A stretch of DNA of 34,816 nt from an uncultured Acidimicrobiaceae bacterium (lineage in GTDB: Bacteria; Actinomycetota; Acidimicrobiia; Spongiisociales; UBA5794): NCBI GenBank assembly GCA_947258375.1, contig CAMYIJ010000028.1, positions 1 through 34,816 of the forward strand. The letters are read 5' to 3'. Numbering within the stretch: position 1 is the first letter of the stretch; each line of letters starts with the position of its first letter. A program made the position numbers and the translations under genes. Below are positions 1-7,697 of this stretch, in pieces. The notes beneath the pieces were generated by a model. That model saw nothing but the letters and a program-made list of their open reading frames with translations, made no database searches and was not told where the DNA came from.

Positions 1-134
1 GGGAACAAAGACGGCGCACCCGGAGAAGACAAGGAGGGAACGTCACCTTCGGTCCTCTCGGACCTTCCAGCGTGACCGGCTTTCACCCTCACATGCCGGC
101 TCTTCGGTAAGTCATTGCTCCGAGCACACCGTCA
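1..134 (-). promoter_or_regulatory. Candidate structured 5' leader RNA, class unknown
   Basis: No reading frame is convincing here. On the minus strand the segment would be transcribed toward a gene beyond the left edge. It holds two clear hairpins: arms 51-55 and 60-64 with a 4-nt loop, and arms 76-80 (CCGGC) and 95-99 (GCCGG) around a purine-rich loop containing GGGTGAAA on the minus strand. Stacked helices downstream of a plausible promoter (141-170) resemble a cis-regulatory leader. The GAGCCGG...GCCGGT helix recalls T-box leaders, but no TGGN antiterminator bulge is visible, so the class is left open. Confidence 0.25.
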
Positions 135-140
135 GGCTGA

Positions 141-170
141 AGAATGCTGCAAACCGCCCCCACGTGTCAA
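141..170 (-). promoter_or_regulatory. Candidate sigma-70-type promoter, firing leftward
   Basis: On the minus strand there is a perfect TTGACA -35 (165-170 on the plus strand) and a CATTCT -10 (141-146), which keeps the two most important -10 bases, with an 18-bp spacer. Transcription would start near 134 and run into the structured segment 1-134 and out of the window. This is sequence matching only. Confidence 0.35.
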
Positions 171-417
171 CCCCAACCGCTCAACAGGCCAGGATATGTG
201 GGTAATCCGCGATCCAGACCATCGGCCACAAGGACTTCGCCACGTTCCGTGCTTGCCATGGAGCTAGGCAGCTGGCGCACGAGGTGCCGCTATGGGCGGT
301 AAGGCGTGGTGGGCATTATCGAGCGAGATCATGTGATCTGTTTGGCTCACCGCATTGGGCGGCTCATCGAGCAGAGCACGACGAGCTGAGCGTGCCGCGT
401 CGTGCGGTATGTGACGC
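171..417. other. Gene-free stretch downstream of the propeller gene
   Basis: No credible gene is seen in this interval. A short inverted repeat (377-383 CACGACG with 398-404 CGTCGTG) lies 14 bp beyond the stop of the minus-strand gene ending at 418 and might end its transcript, but it has no T-run. The weak plus-strand frame entering from 284 has no domain and overlaps the end of the propeller gene. Confidence 0.4.
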
Positions 418-1848
418 CTATTGCGTGCGGGTGAATCTGGCTAGTCCGGCGTCGGTGGCTATCCAGGCTGAGCCATCGGGAGTGACGGTGAGTATTCCGT
501 TGATGTGGCTGTTCGGGTAGGTGCCAGGGGCAGGTGCAGGGGTGACAGCCCATGACGATCCGACGTACCTGTGCACGCGATACTCACCCGTCTCGTTGGT
601 GATGGTCCATACGGATCCGTCAGGTCCGATGACGGGTGCGGCCAGTCTCCCGTAGCGACCCACCGGGATACCCGCGTCTTCGGCTGCGGTCCGGGTGTAA
701 CCGGTCCACGATGATCCGTCATAGTGCCCCACGCCGTTTGCGTGGAAGACCCAGACATGGCCGTCCGGGGTCGGGATGATGGCCCACTCCTGCAACTGGT
801 CGTGATTGGAGGAGATCAGGACTTCGGGGAGGTCGTCTCTTGTGGCGTGCAGCTGCCATCCATCGGAGCCGTAGTGGTAGAGGTTTGTTCCGAGCTGGAT
901 CCACATTCCGCCAGTGGGGTCCTCGGCAAGCGGCGCAATGCAACAGCCATCGACCAAGTCCGCGACTGAGGTGTCGAGCAACTCGACGGTGTTGCCGTCG
1001 AACACGGTGATATCCGCGATGCCACCTTCCCACATCACACCGTCGGAAGTAATAGTCCTTGCACCGTGCGCGGCTTGCCCCCCGGCTCCGCTCGTGGGCG
1101 CCTTGTCCCCGACCATCACTTCGACCCCATCAGACTCGATGCGGATGAGATACGGCGTCCCTTCGGAATCGCCGAAGCCCGCCACCATCACGTCACCGCT
1201 CGGGAGCAGCCGTCGCACCGTCACGCCTAGGTCGGCAGGGACAACACCCTCAGCGACGAGATCTCGCCACTCGGTACCGTCATAGAGGCTCAGCGTTGGC
1301 GTGTCATCTGTCTGCCGCCAAGCCGGTGCGACGATGTGACCATGACCGGTGACCGCCAACCAGATGCCCCCTTGCGTCCCCTGCGGCAGGGTGGTGATCA
1401 GATTCCACCGAGCACCGTCGAAGCGATACACACCCTGATCGCTCGCCAGCGCCCAAACCGTTCCTGACGGGTCGGCGGTTGTCTTGTAGACGGGCCCCGG
1501 TGGGAGACCCGACTCGGTCGAGAAGAGGTCCCAGGTACCAGACATGATGCCGTCCGTTGACTCGGACACTGCAACCGTTGTTGTCACGATCGTCGATGGC
1601 GGTGGCGCGGGCTCATCAACGATCCCCTGGGTGTCTCCCCTCAGCAGGAGGGCCACGGCTCCGACGGCGAGCAGGACGGCCGCAAACGCGAGGGCCATGA
1701 CCGCCACCGGCTTCGACCGGCGCACGGGAGGGGTCGGCGCCTCCGGGTGAGCCTCGGTGGAGGTGATATCGTCGACAGTCCACACGGGAACCATCACATC
1801 GACGTATTCGGCATAGCGGCGAACCTGGTCCTTGACGTCGATCGTCAT
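418..1848 (-). CDS. Membrane-anchored propeller-like protein coupled to an ECF sigma factor
   Basis: A 476-residue protein. Residues 1-45 form a short cytoplasmic-type segment, about 48-70 are one strongly hydrophobic helix, and the rest is a long extracellular part. That part repeats a loose pattern of the type DG..W, GTVWALASDQGVYRF and GSAWIATDAGLARF, as in the periplasmic propeller repeats of two-component-type sensors. The start codon overlaps the stop of the sigma factor gene by 4 bp (ATGA), which indicates translational coupling. In actinobacteria a one-pass protein encoded directly behind an ECF sigma factor often acts as its membrane anti-sigma factor or sensor. Here there is no zinc-binding HxxxCxxC anti-sigma motif in the short N-terminus, so that role is inference. 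The ligand is unknown. Confidence 0.75.
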   Translation of the reverse strand: MTIDVKDQVRRYAEYVDVMVPVWTVDDITSTEAHPEAPTPPVRRSKPVAVMALAFAAVLLAVGAVALLLRGDTQGIVDEPAPPPSTIVTTTVAVSESTDGIMSGTWDLFSTESGLPPGPVYKTTADPSGTVWALASDQGVYRFDGARWNLITTLPQGTQGGIWLAVTGHGHIVAPAWRQTDDTPTLSLYDGTEWRDLVAEGVVPADLGVTVRRLLPSGDVMVAGFGDSEGTPYLIRIESDGVEVMVGDKAPTSGAGGQAAHGARTITSDGVMWEGGIADITVFDGNTVELLDTSVADLVDGCCIAPLAEDPTGGMWIQLGTNLYHYGSDGWQLHATRDDLPEVLISSNHDQLQEWAIIPTPDGHVWVFHANGVGHYDGSSWTGYTRTAAEDAGIPVGRYGRLAAPVIGPDGSVWTITNETGEYRVHRYVGSSWAVTPAPAPGTYPNSHINGILTVTPDGSAWIATDAGLARFTRTQ

Positions 1849-2342
1849 TGCGTCACCCCTAGTGCTCTGCGGAGCTTGGCCAGGCCACGTTCAGCGTGCT
1901 TCTGAATCGTCGGCACCGACACCCCCAAAAGGTCGGCGACCTCGCGGTAAGTCCACTCGTACCCGTGGATCAAGAACACCGCCAGCCGCTGCCGCTCCGA
2001 CAACCGAGCAAACGCGATGGGGAGGCCAGGCTCAATCAACGGTGGGCTCGCACAGGGAACCTCAGGCCACGCCGATAGAGCGCTGCGGTCGCCGCCCTGC
2101 CTCTTGATGAGGTCACGACCTATGCTGCGACCGACCGACCACACATACCCCGTCGGATTCTCCATCTCTCGGACCCGGTCCCACCGTTGCCAGCAATACG
2201 CCAACGCCTCCGAGACCGCATCACCCGCTAGATCCGGGCCCACCACGGCGACCAGGGCGTTCCTCAGCATCGGCTGGATCCTCTCCACGAACTCCGTGAA
2301 GCTCTCGATATCTGCCGCTGCGCTGACCGTGGGGTGCGTCAC
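1845..2342 (-). CDS. ECF-type RNA polymerase sigma factor
   Basis: A 165-residue protein of usual ECF size. The first part has the region-2 pattern (GDAVSEALAYCWQRWDRV, then NPTGYVWSVGRSIGRD). The C-terminal part is a typical region-4 helix-turn-helix: LSERQRLAVFLIHGYEW, then the YREVADLLGVSVPTIQKH recognition segment and a basic tail. It should direct RNA polymerase to a small regulon. The GTG start at 2342 has an AGGAG ribosome site five bases upstream. The gene is followed with a 4-bp overlap by the membrane propeller protein, its likely partner. Region 3 is absent, as expected for this class. Target promoters cannot be read from the window. Confidence 0.88.
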   Translation of the reverse strand: MTHPTVSAAADIESFTEFVERIQPMLRNALVAVVGPDLAGDAVSEALAYCWQRWDRVREMENPTGYVWSVGRSIGRDLIKRQGGDRSALSAWPEVPCASPPLIEPGLPIAFARLSERQRLAVFLIHGYEWTYREVADLLGVSVPTIQKHAERGLAKLRRALGVTQ

Positions 2343-2384
2343 AGCAACTCCTAGCTCTCACCCACTAAGCGGTCACGGAAGCCA

Positions 2385-2401
2385 CTTCTTATGACAAGAA
2401 G
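2385..2401. promoter_or_regulatory. Short inverted repeat upstream of the sigma factor gene
   Basis: CTTCTT (2385-2390) and AAGAAG (2396-2401) form a perfect 6-bp inverted repeat around ATGAC, about 45 bp upstream of the sigma factor start. It lies where a promoter or operator would be expected. No convincing ECF-type -35/-10 pair was recognised, so autoregulation is only a possibility. Confidence 0.25.
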
Positions 2402-2569
2402 ATCAGAAAGACGCAACGGCCTCCAGAGTCCAAAGCCCCCCGGATCCAACGACCAAGCGCGGAGCCGAGCACAAACGGAGTCGGCCATCGACCCGCACAT
2501 AACGCTCACCCCGCAGAGCGATATCGCTCACCCACCGGCGTCCGGAACCCACGTCACTGCCCAACCTCC

Positions 2570-2782
2570 TCAACCCTCGAAAACGCTCCTCCCGGATGAT
2601 CGCGAAAGCCCAAGTGGATTACAGGCATATGTAGCACTCGGCGCTAGCACGACATTATCTGGGAGGGTGGCTAACGGTCGTCGCGACCGGCCGTGGCAGT
2701 GTTTGTGCTTGAGTCCAGATCCGCACGGGTAGCGTTGGTTGCGACCGACCTTGGTCGTCGAACCACTGGGTTGAGCGGACAT
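2570..2782 (-). pseudogene. Short ORF with a degenerate SEC-C zinc motif
   Basis: The ATG at 2782 opens a 70-codon frame. Residues 13-32 match the SEC-C zinc-binding motif found at the C-terminus of SecA and in many small actinobacterial proteins: VGRN, then PCGSGLKHKHCHGR. The usual motif is PCPCGSG; here the first cysteine is replaced by tyrosine (TAC, one base from TGC). The roughly 38 residues after the motif look like random sequence, which is unusual because SEC-C normally ends a protein. No upstream domain is found in any frame up to the tRNA. It is probably a decayed fragment of a SEC-C protein, although a small functional protein cannot be excluded. It sits inside an otherwise gene-free 510-bp stretch (2343-2852), where nothing else is recognised except two inverted repeats. 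Confidence 0.4.
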
Positions 2783-2809
2783 CTTCGATACAGCCGTACC
2801 GGAGAGCCT

Positions 2810-2828
2810 GGAGTTGCGCAGCAACTCC
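2810..2828. repeat. GCA-loop palindrome, copy 1
   Basis: GGAGTTGC (2810-2817), loop GCA, GCAACTCC (2821-2828): a perfect 8-bp hairpin. The same 19 bases occur again at 13424-13442, in both places followed closely by CCCAAG and later by CAACGCCG, so this is a dispersed repeat. It lies just beyond the 3' end of tRNA-Thr and could act as a processing or termination structure, but no T-run follows. Confidence 0.6.
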
Positions 2829-2852
2829 CAAGCAACGCCGCAGGCCCTCGCG

Positions 2853-2927
2853 AGCTGGCGGCGGGACTCGAACCCGCGACCTGCTGATTACAAATCAGCT
2901 GCTCTGGCCGGACTGAGCTACGCCAGC
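2853..2927 (-). tRNA. tRNA-Thr (anticodon TGT)
   Basis: A 75-nt tRNA folds completely on the minus strand. The acceptor arms are GCTGGCG and CGCCAGC with discriminator T, the D stem GCTC/GAGC, the anticodon stem GCTGA/TCAGC with loop TTTGTAA, and the T arm GCGGG-TTCGAGT-CCCGC. The loop gives anticodon TGT (plus-strand 2890-2892), reading ACA and other Thr codons. The 3' CCA is not encoded. It lies 22 bp downstream of rlmB on the same strand and could be cotranscribed with it. Confidence 0.96.
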
Positions 2928-2949
2928 ATCCGTCTCCGTGGAGACGAAC

Positions 2950-3699
2950 TCAGGATAATGCCCCGCGGGCCCGTGCGATCTCGAACATGGCGAGAGCGGC
3001 GGCGACGCCGGCGTTGAGGCTCTCCACCCCTGCGGCCATCGGTAACCGGGCCACCACGTCGCAGCGCTCTGTGACCAGCCTGCTGACCCCGCGGCCTTCG
3101 GCCCCGACGACCACCGCGACCGGCTCATCGAGGATCCGGAGCCCGTAGAAGGAGTCGGAAGCGGACCCATCGAGGGCGATGGTCCACACGTTGAGGTCCT
3201 GCAAATGGCGCACCGCATCGGCGATCGATCCCACAACGGCAATCGGAAGCTGCTCGAAGGCACCCACTGCCGCCTTGAACGCGGTAGCGCCGAGGGGGGC
3301 GGCCCGGCGACTCGAGACGACCATCCCGTCGAACGCGGCGGCCCGCGCCGAGCGGGCTATGGCGCCAACGTTGCGAGGGTCTTCGGCGTGGTCGAGGACG
3401 ATCAGCGCCGGTCGTGCGGCTCTCGAAACGAGGTCGCCTAGAGAAACCGTCGGCAACGGCCGAGCCGTGGCGACTACCCCCTGGGGCGCCGACGTCGCCG
3501 CCAGCGAGGACACGTCGGCCACCAACTCGACAGAGGCCCCCGTCTCATCGGCAAGCGCGATCAGGCTCTGGATTTCGGCCGACTTGGCGGGTCCGCGTTC
3601 GACGGTGAGTGAAACGACGCGGCCCGCGTGCAGCGCCGCGGTGACGGCGTGGATGCCTTCGAGCCTATCCCCGATGCCAGGCACTGCCGTCGGCTCCAT
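2950..3699 (-). CDS. rlmB: 23S rRNA 2'-O-methyltransferase, RlmB/TrmH (SpoU) family
   Basis: A 249-residue SPOUT methyltransferase expected to use S-adenosylmethionine to 2'-O-methylate a ribose of rRNA. The N-terminal substrate-binding domain opens with [10 protein letters not shown] near residue 10. The trefoil-knot domain carries the three family motifs: LDHAEDPRNVGAIARSA (around residues 100-116), VVVGAEGRGVS (around 195) and the C-terminal LPMAAGVESLNAGVAAAL. The last usually reads LPM.G.V.SLNVSVA, so it is slightly divergent. The start overlaps the end of cysS by 35 bp, suggesting coupled translation. The cysS-rlmB pair is conserved in actinobacteria. Whether the target is G2251 as in E. 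coli RlmB or another site cannot be told from sequence. Confidence 0.92.
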   Translation of the reverse strand: MEPTAVPGIGDRLEGIHAVTAALHAGRVVSLTVERGPAKSAEIQSLIALADETGASVELVADVSSLAATSAPQGVVATARPLPTVSLGDLVSRAARPALIVLDHAEDPRNVGAIARSARAAAFDGMVVSSRRAAPLGATAFKAAVGAFEQLPIAVVGSIADAVRHLQDLNVWTIALDGSASDSFYGLRILDEPVAVVVGAEGRGVSRLVTERCDVVARLPMAAGVESLNAGVAAALAMFEIARARGALS

Positions 3700-5071
3700 C
3701 CTCGACGATCACGCCGAGCTCGGCGAGGCCGTCACGGATGGTGTCGCCGGTGGCCCAATCCTTGTTCGTGCGGGCCTCGCTGCGCCGATCCACGAGCGCA
3801 TCCACCAGGGCCGACCCGGACACCCCGGCAATGTCATATCGGGCGCCGAGCGCCTCGAGCCCGGCGGCGATGTCCTCGAATCCCCGTACCGGCTCAGCGA
3901 GCCCGAGCACGCCGACGATCTCGTCGTAAGCAGCCAGATACGAGTCGGCGCTGTCTCCTGAGTCGAGACGGCGGTTGCCCTCCCGAACGGCATCAAAAAG
4001 GGCTCCGAGGCCGCCGGCAACGTCAATGTCGTTGTCCATCGCACGCGCGAAGCTCTCCATCGTGGCCTGATTCGGCTCATCTTCGACAGGACCCGGCCGG
4101 CGCCGGCGGAATGCCCACAGCCGCTCGAGCGAGGCCGTGGCGTCCGCGAGCGCCTCCTCTGAGAAATCCAGCGGCTTGCGGTAGTGGGTTCGCAAGTAGA
4201 AGAGCCGAACCGCCAGGCCGGGATACTTCTTGACGGCATCGAGCAGATCGATGATGTGGCCGGTCGACTTGGACATCTTTTCGCCGGTGAGCGTCATCAT
4301 CCCGTTGTGCATCCAGAGGCGGGCGAACGGCTCGATGCCGAGTGCCGCCTCGGCCTGGGCGATCTCGTTCTCGTGATGGGGAAAGATCAGATCGATACCA
4401 CCGCCGTGGATGTCGAAGGAGGCGCCGAGATACTGATACGACATCGCAGAGCACTCGATGTGCCAGCCGGGGCGGCCGTCGCCCCAAGGAGACGGCCAGC
4501 TGGGCTCTCCCGGCTTGGCAGCCTTCCAAACGGCGAAGTCGAGCGGGTCCTGCTTGATGTCGCCCGTTGCGATCCGCGCCCCCGACTGCAGCTCGTCGAT
4601 GTTGCGGCCCGACAGCTTGCCGTACCCGGGGAACCCTCGCACCGAGAAGTAAACGTCTCCCCCGGCCTCGTAGGCATGGCCGCCGGCAATCAGCTGCTCG
4701 ATCATCGTGATCATCTGCGGAACGTGGTCGGTCGCCCGCGGCTCGATGTCGGCCGGCAGGATCCCCAGGGCGTCGTAGGCGGTAGCAAAGGCGGCCGCGG
4801 CATCGGCGGCGATCTGCTCCGTGGTCACGCCGGCTTCGTTGGCGGCGTCGATGATCTTGTCGTCGACGTCGGTGATGTTGCGCACGTAGGTGACGTCGTA
4901 CCCGAGATACGCGAAGTAACGGCGCACCACATCGAAGACGACGGCGTAGCGGCCGTGGCCGAGATGCGGTTTCGATTGCACAGTGGCGCCACAGACGTAC
5001 ATGCCGACCTTGCCCGCGTCACGGGGCTCAAAGGTCTGGAGGGCACGCCCGAGCGTGTTGAAGATCTGCAC
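3665..5071 (-). CDS. cysS: Cysteinyl-tRNA synthetase
   Basis: A class I aminoacyl-tRNA synthetase charging tRNA-Cys in the cytoplasm. With the GTG start at 5071 it has 468 residues, the usual length, and begins [16 protein letters not shown]. The signature [17 protein letters not shown] contains the HIGH-type motif HLGH and a zinc-ligand cysteine. Further zinc ligands are in HIECSAMS and [10 protein letters not shown], and KMSKS appears as [11 protein letters not shown] frame extension upstream of 5071 exists, but it would overlap the divergent phosphodiesterase gene and is unlike other CysRS N-termini, so it was not used. An AAAGG sequence lies just upstream of the chosen GTG. The full CysRS C-terminal region distinguishes it from the shorter mycothiol ligase MshC. 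The stop lies inside rlmB. Confidence 0.95.
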   Translation of the reverse strand: MQIFNTLGRALQTFEPRDAGKVGMYVCGATVQSKPHLGHGRYAVVFDVVRRYFAYLGYDVTYVRNITDVDDKIIDAANEAGVTTEQIAADAAAAFATAYDALGILPADIEPRATDHVPQMITMIEQLIAGGHAYEAGGDVYFSVRGFPGYGKLSGRNIDELQSGARIATGDIKQDPLDFAVWKAAKPGEPSWPSPWGDGRPGWHIECSAMSYQYLGASFDIHGGGIDLIFPHHENEIAQAEAALGIEPFARLWMHNGMMTLTGEKMSKSTGHIIDLLDAVKKYPGLAVRLFYLRTHYRKPLDFSEEALADATASLERLWAFRRRRPGPVEDEPNQATMESFARAMDNDIDVAGGLGALFDAVREGNRRLDSGDSADSYLAAYDEIVGVLGLAEPVRGFEDIAAGLEALGARYDIAGVSGSALVDALVDRRSEARTNKDWATGDTIRDGLAELGVIVEDGADGSAWHRG

Positions 5072-5173
5072 GGTGCCTTTCAGAGAGCCGGCGCCTTTCA
5101 AAGAATGGTGCGATGCTACCCGGCACGCCCTCTCACCGAGCCGAAGCCGCCACGCTACGGCTAGCCTCGCATC

Positions 5174-5926
5174 ATGCCGCTGACGTACCCTCCCCCGGAA
5201 GGCCGGCCGCTGGTGCTGGGCCACCGCGGTGCTTCAGCCCACGCCGGTGACAACACGCTGGAGGCCTTTCGGCTCGCCGTGGAACACGGTGCGGACGGTG
5301 TTGAACTGGACGTGCGCTTCACTTCGGACGACGCAGTGATCCTCAGCCACGATCCGTCGACGCCGGGATTCGGCGTCTTCGCGCAACGCAGCTTCGCCGA
5401 ACTGCGGGCCGAGCTACCGCACGTCCCCACGCTCGATGAGGGAGCCGCGGTGCTGGGTGACCTCGTCATCAACGTCGAGATCAAGAATGACCCCAGCGAG
5501 CCGGACTTCGATCCGGAGCACCGGATGGCGGACCAGATAGCCGCCTGGGTTGCCGCCGGCGATCGCTACGGACGATGTGTGGTGACGTCCTTCAACCCCG
5601 ACACCGTCGCCCGGGTCCGGTACGTCGACGGGCGCATTGTCACCGGACAGCTGCTCGATCGCACCGCCGAACTGGCCGACGACATCCCGGAAGCTGCCGC
5701 GGCCGGCCACTCCTACGTGGCGGTCCACAAGCGGCTGCTCCGGGTCAAGCCGGCCAAGGCAGTGCGACTCGCCGCCGACCACGGTCTCGGCGTCGTGGTG
5801 TGGACCGTCGACGGACCGCGGGCGCTCAACAAGTTCCGCAACGCGGGCGTGGCCGCGGTCATTGCCAACGATCCGAAGGCCGTGCTCGATCTATACGCGG
5901 CACCCCATGCCGAGCCGCCGGCCTAG
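5174..5926 (+). CDS. Glycerophosphodiester phosphodiesterase
   Basis: A 250-residue TIM-barrel enzyme of the GDPD/UgpQ family, hydrolysing glycerophosphodiesters to glycerol 3-phosphate and an alcohol. LGHRGASAHAGDNTLEAF supplies the catalytic His17-Arg18 pair. VELDV gives metal ligands Glu44 and Asp46, SHDPS gives the second catalytic histidine (His59), and NVEIKND the next acidic/lysine motif. VVWTVDG near residue 215 is the usual late motif. No signal peptide is seen, so it is probably cytoplasmic and may recycle phospholipid headgroups. It opens a plus-strand group and is divergent from cysS; the next gene starts 9 bases after its stop. Confidence 0.93.
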   Translation: MPLTYPPPEGRPLVLGHRGASAHAGDNTLEAFRLAVEHGADGVELDVRFTSDDAVILSHDPSTPGFGVFAQRSFAELRAELPHVPTLDEGAAVLGDLVINVEIKNDPSEPDFDPEHRMADQIAAWVAAGDRYGRCVVTSFNPDTVARVRYVDGRIVTGQLLDRTAELADDIPEAAAAGHSYVAVHKRLLRVKPAKAVRLAADHGLGVVVWTVDGPRALNKFRNAGVAAVIANDPKAVLDLYAAPHAEPPA

Positions 5927-5935
5927 GGAACGGCA

Positions 5936-6754
5936 GTGTCTTCGATCTCTGTCGCCGGCGTCAACATCGACTATCGCTCTATCCCCGGCGAGGGCCCCAC
6001 ACTTGTGTTCCTCCACGAAGGACTGGGCAGCCAGGGGCTGTGGCGCAGCTTCCCCGACACGATCACCGCCGCAACGGGGCTGCCGGCGGTCATCTACTCG
6101 CGTCACGGCCACGGGTGGTCCGATCCGATCACCGAACCGCGTACACCGCGGTTCATGCACGACGAAGCACTCCTCGCCCTCCCCGGGCTGCTCGAGGAGC
6201 TGGAGATCACGAATCCGATTCTCGTCGGCCACTCCGACGGAGCCTCTATTGCCCTGATCTACACCGGGGCCGGCCGCTGGCCCGTCCAAGCCATCGTCGC
6301 CATCGCTCCCCACGTGTTCGTCGAGGACGAGGCGCTGACCGGCGTCGATGCGGCCCGCAGGGCATTCGAGGAGGACGTCCTCGCCGAGAAGATGGCCAAG
6401 CACCACCACGACGCCGCTGCGACGTTCTACGGCTGGCACGACATCTGGAAGAATCCCGATTTCCAAGACTGGAACCTCGAAGGCGACATCGCCGGTGTCG
6501 ATTGCCCGCTGCTGCTCATCCAGTGCGCCGGCGACGAGTACGGCACGGCCCGCCAGCTCGATGCGGTCGAGGCAGCCGTCGCCGGGCCTGTTGAGCGACT
6601 CTGGCTCGAAGACTGCGGCCACTCGGCCCACCTCGATCAGCCGGAGGCGGTGGCCACAGCCGTGATCGACTTCGTGAAGGCGAACTCAGCCACGGGCCCG
6701 GCGGGCCCTGGCGACGGCCGCCAGGGCAGCCGCTACTCCGGCGAGTCCCGGTAG
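5936..6754 (+). CDS. Alpha/beta hydrolase
   Basis: A 272-residue alpha/beta-hydrolase-fold protein. The nucleophile elbow is GHSDGAS with Ser100, the acid is probably Asp200 (CAGDEYGT), and the histidine is His229 or His232 in CGHSAHLD. The oxyanion region is FLHEGLGSQGLW near residue 25. The GTG start has an AGGGAAC ribosome site and lies 9 bp after the phosphodiesterase stop, so the two genes are probably one operon. The substrate is unknown; the fold covers esterases, lactonases, epoxide hydrolases and C-C bond hydrolases. The last 20 or so residues (from SATGPAGPG) are low complexity and coincide with a DNA palindrome (6706-6713 with 6719-6726). They may be a non-conserved tail. Confidence 0.88.
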   Translation: MSSISVAGVNIDYRSIPGEGPTLVFLHEGLGSQGLWRSFPDTITAATGLPAVIYSRHGHGWSDPITEPRTPRFMHDEALLALPGLLEELEITNPILVGHSDGASIALIYTGAGRWPVQAIVAIAPHVFVEDEALTGVDAARRAFEEDVLAEKMAKHHHDAAATFYGWHDIWKNPDFQDWNLEGDIAGVDCPLLLIQCAGDEYGTARQLDAVEAAVAGPVERLWLEDCGHSAHLDQPEAVATAVIDFVKANSATGPAGPGDGRQGSRYSGESR

Positions 6755-6847
6755 AAGGGCCAGCCACAGCAGAGGGTTGCCCGACCTCCAGGCATCGCAG
6801 CGCGTAATCCGAGATAGTGTCCATGCTGAAGCCGCGTAGGAGGGACA

Positions 6848-7693
6848 TTGTTCGAGCGGTTCACAGATAGGGCCCGGCGGGCTGTGGTTTACGCTCAGGA
6901 GGAAGCGCGCCTCCTCAATCACGGCTACATCGGCACCGAGCACATCCTCCTTGGTCTTGTCCACGAGGGGGAGGGCGATGCGGCCCTCGGCCTCGAAAGC
7001 CTGGGGATCGAGCTCCATTCCGTGCGCGCCAAGGTCATGGAGATCATCGGGTCGGGGTCCGAAGCACCCGAGGGCCACATTCCGTTCACGCCGAGAGCAA
7101 AGAAGGTCATGGAACTGTCCTTGCGGGAGGCTCTCCAACTCGGTCACAACTACATCGGCACCGAGCACATCCTGCTCGGGCTGATCCGAGAGGGTGAGGG
7201 CGTTGCCGCCCAGGTATTGCAGAAGCTTGGTCTCGAGCTCCACCAGGTTCGCCAGGCACTAATCCAGCTCCTTTCGGGGTCATCCGGCGAAGCGCCTGGA
7301 GGAGAGCGCCGCCACTTCGGAGGCCCGATCGAAGGGCCGTGGGCTACTGAGGGATTGATCGTCCACGGCGAATCCCATGGATCGCCGGGCTTCGTCGGGG
7401 TGGTGAACGACGGAGGGAGAGCGTTCCGAATCGTCGGCCTGCTGGGGGCGGTGTCCGTGCTGGTGGCGATCGCTGCGGTCCTGGTGGATCGCCCGCTCAG
7501 CGACCTCGCCGGTGCTGGATTGATAATGCTGATCGGTGGAGTCGTCGGCTCAGCGCTCGGCGCCGGTGTCGACCTAGTGGCCGCAGCGCCGGGAATCCGG
7601 GGCGAGCGCCTGGTCAAATGGTCGGCGGTGGTGGCGCTGGCGCTCTTTGCGGCCGGGGCGGTCCTGCTCGGCCTCGACGCGCTGCTCGCCTGA
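6848..7693 (+). CDS. ClpC N-domain protein with three membrane helices and no ATPase
   Basis: Residues 1-147 are a complete double Clp-N (ClpC adaptor/substrate-binding) domain, beginning [20 protein letters not shown] and nearly identical to the N-domain of clpC at 20277-22796, down to the QLLSGSSGE boundary. Both AAA+ modules are missing. After a Gly-rich linker (about 148-190) come three hydrophobic helices at about 195-213, 220-243 and 257-280, and then the stop. The TTG start is fixed by the conserved first residues and a strong AGGAGGG ribosome site. The protein should sit in the membrane with its Clp-N domain in the cytoplasm. It might bind ClpC substrates or adaptors, or compete with ClpC for them; that is inference. 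It is the last gene of the plus-strand island, 93 bp after the hydrolase. Confidence 0.85.
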   Translation: MFERFTDRARRAVVYAQEEARLLNHGYIGTEHILLGLVHEGEGDAALGLESLGIELHSVRAKVMEIIGSGSEAPEGHIPFTPRAKKVMELSLREALQLGHNYIGTEHILLGLIREGEGVAAQVLQKLGLELHQVRQALIQLLSGSSGEAPGGERRHFGGPIEGPWATEGLIVHGESHGSPGFVGVVNDGGRAFRIVGLLGAVSVLVAIAAVLVDRPLSDLAGAGLIMLIGGVVGSALGAGVDLVAAAPGIRGERLVKWSAVVALALFAAGAVLLGLDALLA

Positions 7694-7697
7694 GCGA

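Noticed and set aside
2391..2732. Plus-strand 113-codon frame in the gap
   Set aside because: It has low-complexity composition and no domain, and it overlaps the SEC-C motif on the opposite strand.
3665..5071. Mycothiol ligase MshC instead of CysS
   Set aside because: The full-length C-terminal region, the HHENE zinc motif and the neighbouring rlmB fit CysRS.
4184..5164. Plus-strand frame of 326 codons
   Set aside because: It is antisense to cysS, which carries HIGH-type, KMSKS and zinc motifs.
5072..5224. Extended N-terminus of CysS
   Set aside because: It would overlap the divergent phosphodiesterase gene and is unlike other CysRS starts; GTG 5071 was chosen.
6692..6785. Hydrophobic minus-strand peptide ending in a stop at about 6692
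   Set aside because: The frame reads like a membrane helix, but has no usable start codon close by and lies antisense to the hydrolase tail.
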